A stretch of 64,000 nucleotides of DNA, from positions 495,001 through 559,000 of the forward strand of contig JAPFQT010000034.1 of the NCBI GenBank assembly GCA_027627225.1, in the 5' to 3' direction. The position numbers and the translations under genes are program-made. The notes under the pieces are model-generated. The model searched no databases and was not told the DNA's origin. It saw only the letters and a program-made list of their open reading frames with translations. Shown here one piece after another: positions 11,385 through 23,133 of the stretch (position 1 is the first letter of the stretch; the number at the start of each line of letters is the position of its first letter). The stretch comes from Congeria kusceri (taxonomy: Eukaryota > Mollusca > Bivalvia > Myida > Dreissenidae).

Positions 11385-11944
11385 GAACACCTCCTCTTGG
11401 AAATGAGGCTTCCCATAAAGTTTAATTGAATGCTGCTAGTAGTTACTGAGAAACAGTCCAGACAAGAATTGCGCACTATACACTGATTTCAGCAACCTTC
11501 AAAGTCCCATAACTCCAAGGAAAACCACTGAAAGAGAACGCCCTGTACTGTGCACACTTCATTTTGATAATGAAGCATCACATACAGTTCCATTGTATTC
11601 TGGCCTGTAGTTGCAGAGAAATAGCCCAGACAAGAATTGTGCACTATATTATAATTTCAGAAATCTGCAAAGTCCCACAACTCTTAGAAAAATCATTGAA
11701 GCCGATTGTGTGCACACTTCCTCTTGGTAATAAAGTTTCCGATAAAGTTTAATTCAAATGTGGCCAGTAGTTGTGTAGAAATAAATTGGACAAAAATTGA
11801 TCACTTAAGTCCCATAACTCTGAGAAAAATCATTGAAGCAGAACCTCCTAGTTCAGTGCACACCTCCTCTTGGTAATGAAGATTTCCCTGAAGTTTCATT
11901 GAATTCCGGTCAGTAGTTGCTGCTAAATACTCTGGACAAAACAA
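11385..11944 (+). repeat. Four ~165-bp tandem units (CTCCTCTTGG repeat)
   Basis: CTCCTCTTGG or a variant recurs near 11391, 11553, 11719 and 11863. Each unit also has GTTTCATTGAATTC-like, GACAAGAATTG and AAGTCCCATAACTC blocks. A fragment of the same repeat is at 17034-17195. Confidence 0.85.
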
Positions 11945-12163
11945 GAGCTGTCAGAGGACAGCGCGCTCGACTATTCGAAGTATTTCAGTTGGTACATATT
12001 TTGGATAGGGAAAGGGGCATACATTTGTTAAAATACAATATTTTTAAGTGAAGCCTTGTATAGTTTATAAATTTTTGGAACAAAAACTTTAAGCACAAAG
12101 TCTATGTAAAAAGTGGGCTAACTCTGTCAAAATACAAAACAGAGTTATGGGTAATGTTGTCCC

Positions 12164-12172
12164 TGATACTAA

Positions 12173-12175
<3 letters not shown>
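12164..12175 (+). repeat. Target-site duplication of the LINE (left)
   Basis: TGATACTAAAGT here and at 14464-14475 flank the LINE exactly. The uninterrupted paralogue at about 43144 reads TGATACTGGAATTGATGAC, matching the sequence expected before insertion. Confidence 0.9.
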
Positions 12176-12203
<28 letters not shown>

Positions 12204-12205
<2 letters not shown>

Positions 12206-12620
12206 CTTTTTTTTAGTGTGCACAATTTTATTTTCTTCATAGTATATTATACACACATTCATGCTATATATAGAGTAGTTAAAAGTTGTAATGTACATAT
12301 ATTGTAAAGCTGCATATAAATAAAGTTGTAAACATCCATACATGCATACTATACATACAATTTTATATATCAAAAACATTTTACAGAATACTAAATTGAA
12401 CATACATGCTATATAAATTTTTAGATGTAAACATGTATATCTTCTATATAATATTGCACACCTTTTTGGGGGTAAGTAATCATGTATTTTACTTTTAAAC
12501 AGAAATTTTTGATACAAAACATGGAAGAAAGTGAATAGGACACAGTGTAATGTCAGTATGGTTATTTGAATGTACAAAAGGATCATGATAGTGTGGATGT
12601 ACATGCTTGTATATTGGGTT
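12204..12620 (-). other. LINE 3' UTR
   Basis: Lies between the ORF2 stop and the poly(A) tail. The open frame over it (12089-12604, minus) ends in a poly-Lys stretch that is simply the translated A tail. Confidence 0.7.
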
Positions 12621-14463
12621 TTATTGCATTAAAAGTCTTACAACTGACCAGTTAGATAATCGAAGTTCTGGGTTTTTGCACAGTGTATGTTTTTGAATTT
12701 CCCAAGCTAGTTTTAGACTTTTCTTTAACCCTGAAATAGTAGGAATTTTGCAAGATTTTTGACACATAAAAATATATCTCTTCACTTCCAAAAATAAAAT
12801 ATTAATATGGTCCATTTTTTTGTTGCACATTCCAAATAGCATGTCTTGACAAGTCAGTGTAGGTAAGTCAAACTGGTTTGTATTCAATTCATTTTTAATA
12901 TTATTAATTAAAGATTGGACATGTTCACAGTCCCAAAAGAGATGAGTTAAAGTTTCTTCATATTTGTTACAAAAGCAACATAAATTATCAGTTACAATTT
13001 TCATTTTTTGTAACAGAGATTTCGTTCCTAAAATTCTATGTACAATTCTAGTTTGTAACCATTGTAAATATGTATCTCTGGATAATTTAAAAACAAAACT
13101 GTATGCATATTTCCAATCTATATTGTTATACATTTCGTTCCATTTGCATTGACTGGAAGGTTTGTCATTATTTGAGATAAATTTGTCATATACTGCTTTA
13201 TGTTTTTGCATGAAAACGAGTTCACTTAAATAGAATGAAATAAAAACGTTGTTACTATTTGGTACATATGTTGTATCAAATCTAGAGTTTCTAATGAACT
13301 GTGATACAGATCTTTTAAGCCCTTCATAAAATAAAAAATTGAGGGCTTTACCAGTATAAACCTCAATGTCTTGCTTTGATATGAAACTTCCAGAGATACA
13401 CATTATGTCTCTAACAAATCGTATTCCTCTTTCATACATATTATTTTCATAAATGCAGTTCAAACCAATTTTAAAATTGGTATTATAGAACAATGGCATA
13501 TTCAATACATCATCAAATTTACAAATGTTTAGTTTATCAATGTACATAATATAATATCTAAGAACATCTTTCCAAAAGTGGTTTCCTATTTTATTCACAA
13601 TTTTCTCAACATAAGCTGTCCCCATATTAATCATTTTTTTAACATCAAACATGGAATAAACTAGCTGAAAACATTTACCTGTACATGTTACAATTTTCTT
13701 TATCCATGTCAATTTCATGCTTTTTTCAAATGAGTAAATATCTATCATGTTAAGTCCTCCTTCCTCATATGGTTTAATGAGAATAGTGTGTTTAATTTTT
13801 AGTGGGCCATTCCAGATGAAGTTACAAAAGCTGTGATGTATTTGCTTTAATATATTTGTCCCAGGACTGGGGAGGGCTATAAACAGATGTGTAAACAGGG
13901 GAAGTAACAAGGATTTTACCACAGTTATTTTTCCTAATGGTGTGAGGTTTCTTTTACTCCAAAATTGTATCATATTTTGTACTTTGATTATCTTGTTTGA
14001 AAAATTGAGGTCAACCATTTTTTCTAGATTAATATCAAATAAAATGCCTAGCATTTTAAAACTGGTTGTGCCCCACACTAGTTTGTACTTAGTTTTTATT
14101 GATTGTGCACTGTATTTCTTAGAACCTATCCATATCAAATTTGTTTTATCGTAATTAATTTTAAGTCCGGATTCTAGTGCAAAAACTTGTAATAAATCAA
14201 TTGTAGCATTTGTGAATTTTCTGAACCGTCTAGTAATAAAGATGTGTCATCCGCAAATTGGGAAATTTTGTATTCTATATTTTCAATTTTAATTCCTTTA
14301 ATTTGTTTTGAATTCCTTATGTTAATTGCTAAAATTTCCGCACATAGAATAAAAATATAAGAACTTATTGGGTCACCTTGACGGCAACCTCTTTCTATTT
14401 TAATGAATTCTTATAGATACCCATTGATCTGTACAGCTGCCATGGTGTTGTAAAGAAAAATAG
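12621..14463 (-). pseudogene. LINE ORF2 fragment: RT palm end, thumb and zf-RVT domain
   Basis: The long frame 12621-14138 gives 505 codons. Upstream, 14139-14463 encodes the RT motifs RGCRQGDPISSYIF and QFADDTSLLLDGSE in a broken frame, with a stop near the 5' edge and a shift around 14190. The 505-residue part has the post-catalytic LINE motif LGKITVVKSLLLPLF at about 68-82. It also has a zinc-binding region near residues 387-404 (CCFC, then H399 and C404), as in the zf-RVT family. The full protein would nick the target and prime reverse transcription. The endonuclease and the first RT blocks are absent. Confidence 0.92.
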
Positions 14464-14475
14464 TGATACTAAAGT
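14464..14475 (+). repeat. Target-site duplication of the LINE (right)
   Basis: Identical to 12164-12175 (TGATACTAAAGT). Confidence 0.9.
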
Positions 14476-15309
14476 TGATGACAAAGGTTAGTTCCAAGTT
14501 TCAATTGAATAACTTATGTAGTTTTGAAGTTACAAAAATTTTGTATATAAAAATTATTCAGAAAATCTATGTGAAAAAAGGGGCATAACTCGGTCAAAAT
14601 ACATCACAGAGTTCTACGGAATGTTGCCCTTGATACTGGAGTTGATGACAAAGGTTAGTACAAGTTTAAAGTGAATAACTTATGTAATTTTGAAGTTACA
14701 AAACTTGTGAATATAAACTTTAACCAGAAAATCTAAGTGATGAAGGGGCATAACTCTCTCAAAATACAAAACAGAGTTATGAGAAATGTTGCCCCTGACG
14801 CTGGAGTTGAGGACAAAGGTTAGTTACAAGTTTCAAGTGAATAACTTATGTAGTTTTGAAGTTACAAGACTTTTGAATAAAAACTTTAACCAAATTCAGA
14901 CGCGAACGCGGACGCCGACGCCGGGAGTAGTAGGAAAGCTCACCTGTTCTTCGAATAGACTAGCTAAAAAACGGGATGGATGGACGGACGGACGGACAAA
15001 GCGGCGACTATATGCTCCGCCGAAAAATTTTCGGGGCGCATAATAATTACAGTTCTGGTTAGGACGTGTTTTCAAGTCATAATAATATACGATTGTAAGA
15101 AACAATTACATAACTAAGTATCCTCGTGTTAGAAATGTAGCAACGTACTTATAACAATAATTTTGAGATGACATATTCAAGCACGTGTCTTTGACAATTT
15201 ACATTAGATATAATAAGAGATTATTGATAACAACACAATAATTTTACAGGATTTACCAAAGTGATTTTGTATACGTAACGTACATAAAATACACGCACGA
15301 CCATATTGA

Positions 15310-15610
15310 GGGAGAAAAATGCGTTGTTCTCGTCGTAAAACAACCCAATAAACAATGCAAAAAGTAGTCCCGAATCTGAGCGCAGAATAGTAAAATGCAG
15401 TTCTCATTACAATTGCAAATATATTTGTCATCTAAGACATTGTCATCCACATTATCGTTGATTATCGGCCAAGAAACAACTCTGTGTCGTTCTGATGCGT
15501 GGCAATTGAACCACTTGGGCTAACGCACCCGTGGTTTAATTCCTACGCATCAGAACGACAAAGAGTTGTACATTGGCCGATAAACAACGATACATCGAAA
15601 ATATTTCTAA
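15310..15610 (-). mobile_element. Foldback element family F, copy 1
   Basis: Minus-strand copy. It shows AAAGTAGTCC and AACAACCCAATAAACAATGC (module 2) and then the paired hairpins. GTTCTGATGCGTGG at 15490 and CCTACGCATCAGAACGAC at 15541 form the cruciform arms. The outer ends are eroded. Confidence 0.88.
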
Positions 15611-15901
15611 AAAGACAGACAATTAGGGGCATGCGTTATGTATATTGACGCAAGATATATTTTATGTCATTGACGATTATAAGAACATCTCTTAATGTGT
15701 CATCGGAAGCGGTGATACAAATACATCGATAATCCGCGTAGGTTACTTTCATTTAGTCTGTTTACTTATTTAATAAATTTATGAATATTTGGTCGATGTC
15801 AAATATTTCGTTTAATATAAAGACGTCTAAGATCAAAATACGGCATTCTGAAAGAAATTATGTATTTGTGTTCTTGATGTTGACGACCTTCAGAGTGATG
15901 A

Positions 15902-15931
15902 AATATATTATTATTATTATTATTATTATTA
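15902..15931 (+). repeat. (ATT)n microsatellite
   Basis: About nine ATT triplets in a row. Confidence 0.9.
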
Positions 15932-16935
15932 CACGTATTATAATTTATATTTGTATCATTATTTTTAATATAATGATCTTCATTACATTAATTAATACAT
16001 GTACAGTCAGTGAAAGTTGCTTGCTCGATAAATTCCAGCAAAGCACGAGGAAATCGTGAAATTCGTGTCGTACAGGAAAGCTATGTTTAGCTTCCGGTTT
16101 TCTCTTGAGTAAAATATACTGTTTACGAAAGACACATGGGTCCAGATTTATGAACAATCTTAAGTTAATCTTAACGTCAAGTGAAAAATTGGCGTTTGAA
16201 TGACTAGGCTTCAGATCATGAACGGGACGCATACAAACATTTAATACATTTATAATTATTTAAAATTATAATTGCAACTTTTTTGTACCGTTGTTTTACA
16301 AACTTTTTCAACAGATTTCCATATAGTTATAAGTATATGCTATTACATCTTTAGGTTTATGTTAAACTTGTACTCGTTCAAATAACAGATGTTCAAATTA
16401 ACAATTAATGAACAATTGTGATTTTATCTTCTTGGCGTTTTCTTCAACAAAATGTACATTTTTAACATGCAAGCCGCCAGGGGCGTATCTGAGGTTAAAC
16501 GTGTTTCATGAAGATATTCTCTAACAAAATATAAGCACTTTTAAGCAACGAGAGAAGATCCAAATTCAAGTACTGTTTTAGTGTGCTCATTTACATTTTC
16601 GAAAGGTTGGGCTGTAATTATTCCTAATATTTAAAGATTCAGTACTTAATTTAAATAATATTTAACAAAAAACTTCACATACTTAGCAGAACCCAGTCCT
16701 TGAAAACTGTATTAGCAGGCATATAAACACTACGCTGGTGATACAAAAGCTTTTCAGTGTGTTCACTCATTTCTCATAATATTTATAAGCAATTGATATT
16801 GCACAGCTAGGAAGTCCTTAATTGTATAATAAAGGACATTTTCACAATGTTTTTATAAGGGAACATGTCGACTTCGAAAATCGAAAATCTTTCGCGGTCA
16901 TACATGAACTTGGTCACTTAACGGGAGAAGTGGTG

Positions 16936-17033
16936 TGGCGGCCGGGTTAACAAGGTCGGGACAGCATTCGCCCTGTAAGCGAGGGGTCCTGGGTTCGAGT
17001 CCCGAACTGGCCGCACAATTTTCTCACCCTATG
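16936..17033 (+). mobile_element. tRNA-Thr-like SINE head
   Basis: Folds as a tRNA: 5' acceptor GGCCGGG (16940) with ACTGGCC (17006-17012), six of seven pairs. Anticodon stem TTCGC/GCGAG encloses loop CCTGTAA (anticodon TGT, Thr). The T arm has loop TTCGAGT and the B box is GGTTCGAGTCC. The A box is degenerate. The 3' flank (GCACAATTTTCTCACC) is shared with the copy at 57395-57496, so this is a SINE family rather than a working tRNA gene. Confidence 0.7.
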
Positions 17034-17195
17034 ACACACACCTCCTCTTGGTATTCAAGCTTCCCATGAAGTTTCATTGAATTCTGGTTAGTATAAATAC
17101 CATACTCCAGACAAGAAAACGGGACGGAAGGACGGACGAACGCACGGACGGACAAAGCGGCGACTATATGCTCCCCCGAAAAAATTCGGGAGCAT
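17034..17195 (+). repeat. Fragment of the CTCCTCTTGG dispersed repeat
   Basis: Carries CCTCCTCTTGGTATTCAAG, then GAAGTTTCATTGAATTCTGG, a GACGGAC-rich tract and CTATATGCTCCCCCGAAA. It abuts the tRNA-like sequence. Confidence 0.8.
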
Positions 17196-17640
17196 AAACA
17201 TCTGAAGGGGGGGTGGGCAAGATATACGTGTTGAACGTTTCTAATAACTGGTCAACACTAGTAACAGTAATCACAAGATTAAATGTCATGTATGTCTGCG
17301 AATGCTGTGCAATTCTAATGTTTACACCACCCTGAAAGCACATTATGTTCTGTGTCTTAGTTTTATCAGTATCTTTGTGTTCTTTTTCATACATAAAATA
17401 AGATCAAATAGTCTTAGAATTTTTAAAAGTGAATATCCATCACAAAAAGAAATCGTTTCGCTCCATGTGATGGTTTATATACGTATCGAAAACAGAAACT
17501 TGACATGTTTTCATTTCCTAAATTTTATAAAAGATAAAAGAGCGAAATATAATTTATTAATGTCTACTATTATTAGAAAGCGAACGTAAAACGTCTATAA
17601 AACAGATATTGACAAATTTACTAAATACGGAACAATTCGT
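17196..17640. other. No recognisable gene
   Basis: AT-rich DNA. The ORFs here (up to 95 codons) have no recognisable domain. Confidence 0.5.
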
Positions 17641-17669
17641 GATGTAGAACGGTCACTGGAACGTCCGTG

Positions 17670-18168
17670 CGAGACAATCTAAGGGAAGCAACTGCTGTCA
17701 GCATTTTGCTATGGAGTAACACCTAGTTGTCTCCCGTGCTACTACTTGGATTTGTTGATAACTGTACACGTTAACTTTTATGTTCAGCATTATTTTGGTC
17801 GCGATAATACTAGTTTAAATTTGACGCCATATTATTGTAGCTTGATGGCTTTTATCTGATTAACATTAAAACGGACTGATTTTCGAAAATATAATTAGCT
17901 ACATCTAATAATATGCTCAGTTCTTTCAAACTCAATTAATTGCAATAGTCAGGCGCAAAAGCGATTACGCAAAATTTAATTGAATGGACGACATTTCCGT
18001 GTGTGATGAATTTTTAGCCAGAGCTACGGGATTCTCTCCCATAAAAAATCGCCTCCAAAAGACTTCGGTTACGGAGAAACATGCAAGATACAGGAGAAGC
18101 CCCGTTCCAGAGTTCTTGTAGAGCCCGGTGTGAAGCCTCTAGTACACTGCACATCGGGAGGTCGCATC
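17670..18168 (+). repeat. Dispersed element with SINE remnant, copy 1
   Basis: Begins with GGGAAGCAACTGCTG and GTTGTCTCCCGTG, then CAGCATTATTTTGGTCGCGA. It ends in TCGCCTCCAAAAGACT, GCCCGGTGTGAAGC and CGGGAGGTCGC. The paralogue at 41958-42710 continues into a tRNA-like sequence; here that part is replaced by element F copy 2. A short third copy of the first block is at 36240-36305. Confidence 0.75.
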
Positions 18169-18450
18169 TGAGTAGGAATTAAACCACGAGGGCGTTAGGC
18201 CAAGTTGTTTAACAGCCACGCATCAGAACGACAACGAGTTGTTTATTGGCGAATAAACATCGATAATGCGAAATTATTTCGATTCTAACATGATTTGAAA
18301 TATATTTTTGCAATTGTAACTGGAACTACATTTTACTATGCTCAGAATCGGGACTTCTTTTTGCGTTGTTCATTGGGTAGTTTAACAACGATAATTGTGT
18401 TCTTTGTCAATAGGAAAATTAGCGAGTATCATGGTAGGATATGATTTCAA
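18169..18450 (+). mobile_element. Foldback element family F, copy 2 (left end missing)
   Basis: Starts inside the cruciform (GGAATTAAACCACGAGGGCG) and keeps hairpin B. Module 2 is complete, from GATTCTAACATGAT to GCGAGTATCATGGTAGGA. Confidence 0.9.
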
Positions 18451-18510
18451 TTACCTCTTCAGGAAGAGAACACTTTCAATAAACGCGTTTGGACAACTAA
18501 CATATTATAT

Positions 18511-18659
18511 AGCAAAGGAATACTTCCATGACCGAGCCAAAGGAATACTTCCATGACCGAGCCAAAGGAATACTTCCATGACCGAGCCAAAGGAATACTT
18601 CCATGACCGAGCCAAAGGAATACTTCCATGACCGAGCCAAAGGAATACTTCCATGACCG
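18511..18659. repeat. 25-bp minisatellite, 6 copies
   Basis: Six copies of CAAAGGAATACTTCCATGAC plus CGAGC. The copies are nearly identical and have no spacers. The paralogous site at 42786-42810 holds one unit (CAAAGGAATACATCCATG), so expansion followed the duplication. Confidence 0.97.
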
Positions 18660-20132
18660 TGCCAAAGTTTGTTTTTAATATTTCGCTGAGCGAACAGACA
18701 TCGCACTCAAAACACATCTCTGTTATATATTTCGTAGTAATTACATGAAGTTGTTAAATTATACGCCATGTTTGTTTAGTTTATTATTTAAGTACAATTT
18801 AATTAAGAGACACTATATTCATTAATGTTACTGTAATAGCAGATCTTTTCAAGCATTTGAATGTTTTCTATAAAATAGCCCATAGTAATTTTTGTTTTTT
18901 TAATGAAAGACGATTTCTACATGTTTGTCCCTTCAATGAAAACTTTTCATGTGCACATATTTTGCAGATCGTTCAATGCCTAATACAACGACACCATAAA
19001 AATGGGGGTAACCGAAGTGGAACTGCATGTTAATGACCTACCCGTAACTGCATTGTTGAAATTATTTGTGTTGTTTTTATTTTAGCAAAGAAATAGTATT
19101 GACCGTTGATTGGTAAAATCATGACGACATTCTATCGGTTGAATTGAGTCATTGTAAGAAAGCCATCCGTTACATGGTGAAAAAAAAATTTTGCCCAAAA
19201 TGGTTTTTCATCCATTTTTTGCGAACAAATCTGCATTTTATAATCATATTGAAACCTTGTGTTTTCTATAGAAGAAAATATTTTTCTTGAAAAGTCCTGC
19301 ATTTTCGATATTTAATACATAATTAAATGCTTAATAGACTTGAAAAAAAAACAACAGGGGGTCACCGTGCTTGTTTTCGAGAAAAAATAGATAGCTTACA
19401 TGTTCGTATTGGATATTTTCCTGTAAAAAACAGGATGGAATGACATTCATTATTTATAACAATACACTTATAAAAGTTATTAGATCTATATAATATATAA
19501 TTATTTTAGTAACAACAGTTGATTATAACTAGGTACAAATTACATCCATCCACTTTCACATTTATCGCTAGCAAGTTCACAGTTATATGCGAGTTCAACA
19601 CTCTGGCTGCGTGTTCCTACGTTCGTTTTCAGTGTATTAACATGTTTTAACAAATAATCGAGTCGCAAGACACTCCAACTAAAATCGTGGCAATTATTAT
19701 GAAAATATTTTATTCTAGTTGATAATTACAGTGTACACAATATTTAATAAATATTATTATATGTCAAGACACTTCACATTTTGAAGATTTAAATCAACTC
19801 CACTGATACGCGAAAAGATGCGCAGAAAAAAAACTACCGAAATCGTCTTTAAATGTCATTTTAGTTCTGCGTTTATCAGCTATTTGCACTCATCAAAAAG
19901 TGACATAATTTTGAATACTGAGATACGCGATAGAGTGTTACAATGAATATTAAATAATGGACGCGTTGCTGGATTTACCTGGATTCTAGATATACGTATC
20001 TATTGAGGAAAACTATAAACTAAATTGCTGTACAATCTTTACACACACTTTTGCTGTAATATGTGTATCAATCTAAAACATAGAGTTTTTTTTTCGGCCA
20101 CCGACATAATTTTCGTTAAGATTCCGATATTA
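18660..20132. other. No recognisable gene
   Basis: The first ~60 bp after the minisatellite match 42810-42870 (AATATTTC-CT-AGCG). The rest is AT-rich and shows nothing I can name. Confidence 0.5.
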
Positions 20133-20135
20133 TTA

Positions 20136-20692
20136 AAGGCCTGTCACACTGTGAAGAATTTGAGCTACGAGTTCTGCCGAGTTGTAACTCGCCACAACTC
20201 ATCTGGCGTCGTGTAGAACTTGTACACATGCCGTTCTATGTCGCGGTGATGTCTACCTATGTCTTCTTATGTCGCCAGAACTCGCCAAGTAGCGGCGAGA
20301 ATGTTAAACCTTTTAAAATTCTCGCCGCTTTTCGGCGACTTGCGAGCTTGGGAGACTTGTCTACGACATCTGCTCATCCGTTTCTCGTGAAATGTCGTCT
20401 TAAACTCGTGCTAATGTCCTCACAAGTCGTGCAGACTCGTCCATACTCGTACATTCTCGAAAACAAGTCTTCGATTGTCGAAAAGATATCGTACGCATAT
20501 CTCGGCTGAACTCGTGATAAAATGTGATTATCGTACATGTGTCGTGTCAATGTCATGTTAAGGTTGAAGAGAACTCGAACAAATGTTGTCTTGAAACGAT
20601 GCCGCGACCAACTCGTCCACTTTACGGCAAGTAACAACTCGCAAGAACTCGTACAGAGCTCGAAGCTCAAATTCGCAAAGTGTGACAGGGCC
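20136..20692. mobile_element. PIF/Harbinger-like MITE 1
   Basis: 557 bp with long imperfect terminal inverted repeats: AAGGCCTGTCACACTGTG on the left, CAAAGTGTGACAGGGCC on the right. The inner TIRs extend to AATTTGAGCT/AGCTCAAATT. TTA flanks both ends (20133-20135 and 20693-20695), the 3-bp target duplication of PIF/Harbinger elements. The interior is G+C-rich and full of AACTCG words. Its frames lack domains, so it is non-autonomous. Confidence 0.85.
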
Positions 20693-20892
20693 TTAAGATA
20701 ATGAGAGAGAGATTCGGAAATATGGAATAGTGTTTGCGTCGGCGCTAACGGATGCGACAACGCCAGTCACACAACGCAGTCGCAGTCGGATGCACGAAAG
20801 GCCAGCCTAAAACATCAGTAACAGCAACAAGGCTCCACTATGCATGACTATCGAATTTGTGGGAATCTAGTAGTATAGACCAGTGTACAATT

Positions 20893-21186
20893 AAGAAATA
20901 ATTTTCGATTTATAGTTGTTTATCGGCTAATAAACAACGATTTGGAGTTCTAATGTGTATGAATTACACCACGAGTGCGTTAACCCTTGTTTTTTTATTA
21001 GCCGATAAACAACGATAATGCGAACTTATTTCTATTCTAACATGACCTGAGAACATTTTATGCAATTGCAATGCGAACTATAATTTACAGTTTCGAACTA
21101 TTGTTCGGGTTGTTTATTGATAGTATAACGACGGTGAATGTTGTTCTCTATCTATAGAAAACTCTGCGCGTGCCATGTTAGAATTA
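20893..21186 (+). mobile_element. Foldback element family F, copy 3
   Basis: Runs from TTAAGAAATAATTTTCG to CCATGTTAGAAT. Hairpin A is GTTGTTTATCGGCTAATAAACAAC. The cruciform is degraded on its right arm; the right hairpin is only half kept. Confidence 0.88.
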
Positions 21187-21500
21187 TGAAATAATGTTCG
21201 ATTAATCGTTGTTTATTGGCAAATAAACAATGATTTTGAGTTCTGATGCGAAGGAATTATTCCACGAGGGCGTTGTCATAACAACGCAGAGTTGTTTATT
21301 GTCCGATAAACAACAATAATGCAAACATTATTGCCATTTAAACATGATTTGACAAATATTTTGCAATTGTAATGAGAACTACATTTTACTTTGATCCGCT
21401 CAGAACTGGGACTACTTTCTGCGTTGTTTATTGGGTATTTTAACAACGATAACTTTGTTCTTTGTCTATAGAAAAATTAGCGAGTATCATGTTAGAATTT
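21187..21500 (+). mobile_element. Foldback element family F, copy 4
   Basis: Begins GAAATAATGTTCG immediately after copy 3 and ends GCGAGTATCATGTTAGAAT. Both outer hairpins are present; the central cruciform is shortened. Head-to-tail with copy 3. Confidence 0.9.
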
Positions 21501-22690
21501 CCTGTACATTTTAAGCTCAATAAACTATAGCACAGGGTTAAAAATAGTGACACCATCTCTATATAATAGCAGGGAATACTATTGTAAACAGATTAAAGTC
21601 TGCATTGCATTAATATCTTTTTACCAGGTCACGCTCTCTTGATAAAGAACTTTGATTTTAAAAGTATGTTTATTAACTACATTGTATTTTCCAAAATATT
21701 GTTAGCCAGTTTACCGGCGCACATGTAGACATATTTTGTTAGTGATCCGATTTAGGATACATCACTGCGTCTGTTTATTTATAGAACGAGAGAAGTTTCT
21801 TAATAACGGCAGAAAAAAATCACGATTTCCTCGTGCACAGTGTAAATTTACATTCAAGCATTCTGCGTCAACCGAAGACAATGCACGAGGAAACCGTGAA
21901 ACGCGGGGTTTACTGATAATATTCAATTTAATATCGAGAAGCTGGGGCGGAATTCATAAAGCTCCTGAGGAAGATCTTAACTTAAGATAAACCCAAATGA
22001 AAATTTCAATCAAGTTGTTTTTGTTCAAATAAACATTATTTGCGAACTTTCATACAAAAAGAAACACATGTGTCACCCTTTAATAACAATAATTCAATTA
22101 AATTTAACTATCAATCAAATGGTCACAAATTTTAGGCAGTTTACGATATAGAGGATATTTGTAGGAATCTCACGTGTGAGATTATTTTCATTCATAGGCG
22201 ATGGCCCTAACGATAAGGCTGTGTAAATATTTCAACGGAAAAAGGAAAGGATAGAGGCGGCCGCAAACACATGCATGCATCAAAACTTTCGCAGTAAACA
22301 CTTTATCGATAAGTAACGAGAATGGATAATGAACGAATTAAGCTAATTATCATGTAGCTTCTCTTTCATTCGCCATACTGCCAGTTACTATAACACGCAA
22401 TAATAGAAAATATAATTTATCAAATACTTCAGATTGAAAAGATAATGTGCAACATGTTATTATAATAATTGATATATGTACCCATACAAATCAAAGATAT
22501 TGTGGAGAACAGCCATGTGTAATACAAATTATACAGTACAAAATAATTTAACTACTACAGTAAATCTTTAGACCACTTATAAAGTTTGACAATGACGAAA
22601 AACGCAAAATCTCAAAATATACGACAATTGTCAAATATAAGACCACAGTTTTGTATCACGTGTGTATAAATGAAATGCTTACAAATCCAA
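21501..22690. other. Non-coding DNA of the duplicated block
   Basis: 21770-22000 matches 43830-44060 (CTATTTATAGAAC, CACGAGGAAAC-GTGA, then ATAAAGCTCC and ATCTTAACTTAAGATA). Shorter relatives of the same box are at 15990-16200 and 38200-38345. No gene is visible. Confidence 0.6.
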
Positions 22691-22859
22691 ACTGAATTGA
22701 CACCGATTGTTAATGGCCTCCGGTTACTTTTGTTGCGTAATACAAACCATATGCAGGACAACAATAAGCCTTGAATGTGAGCCCTTATGTTCAGGTGGCC
22801 ACGCGCCTTTCATTGACATCTGATGACGATAGAAAGTATTCGTGATTTATTCCACGCTG

Positions 22860-23096
22860 CCGGAAGTGTAACAGACAGCCGCAGACGACCTAGGAGGAAG
22901 CTAACAATTTGTGAAAAAGACACAAACTACTTTTAACCTGTGTCCGCAAACAGAATCCACGGGAAGGGCGAGAGTCCCTATCAGCACGAGTCAAGGGTCC
23001 ATCAGCGACACGACTGCATGTCAACGATTACAGGTACGAAGGTCAACTGGGACTTTGACGTCTGAGTTTCAATACAGCTTAAGGCGAGACACCGTG

Positions 23097-23133
<37 letters not shown>

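Larger units (their letters stand above)
12176..14463 (-). mobile_element. 5'-truncated LINE (L1/Tx1-like non-LTR retrotransposon)
   Basis: About 2.3 kb on the minus strand: a partial reverse transcriptase, its C-terminal region, a ~400-nt 3' UTR and a poly(A) tail. The tail is seen as a plus-strand T run at 12175-12203. A 12-bp target-site duplication flanks it. The 5' end is truncated inside RT, as expected from incomplete target-primed reverse transcription. Gene content resembles L1/Tx1-type LINEs; the clade call rests on RT wording only. Confidence 0.93.
11945..15045 (+). mobile_element. Composite dispersed repeat interrupted by a LINE
   Basis: The host repeat is 11945-12175 plus 14476-15045. 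It opens with GCGCTCGACTATTCGAAG and closes near 14949-14964 with CTTCGAATAGACTAGC, so the ends are inverted relative to each other. A GGACGGACGG tract and CTATATGCTCC follow. Three internal units of about 165 bp carry GGGGCATAACTC (near 12110 as a variant, 14579 and 14743). A shorter copy is at 42929-43315. This fits a non-autonomous, foldback-like bivalve repeat. No ORF belongs to it. Confidence 0.8.

Noticed and set aside
12175..12203. Pol III or transcription terminator T run
   Set aside because: It is the complement of the LINE poly(A) tail, at the exact boundary of the target-site duplication.
12089..12604. 171-codon minus-strand frame ending in a Lys run
   Set aside because: This is the LINE 3' UTR and translated poly(A) tail.
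16936..17033. Functional tRNA-Thr gene
   Set aside because: Degenerate A box and D arm, and a shared SINE-like 3' flank with a second copy.
18511..18659. CRISPR-like short direct repeats
   Set aside because: Units are contiguous without spacers, in a eukaryotic context; a minisatellite.
20374..20760. 128-codon minus-strand frame
   Set aside because: Covers the right half of the Harbinger-like MITE and its TIR. G+C-rich DNA lowers stop frequency.
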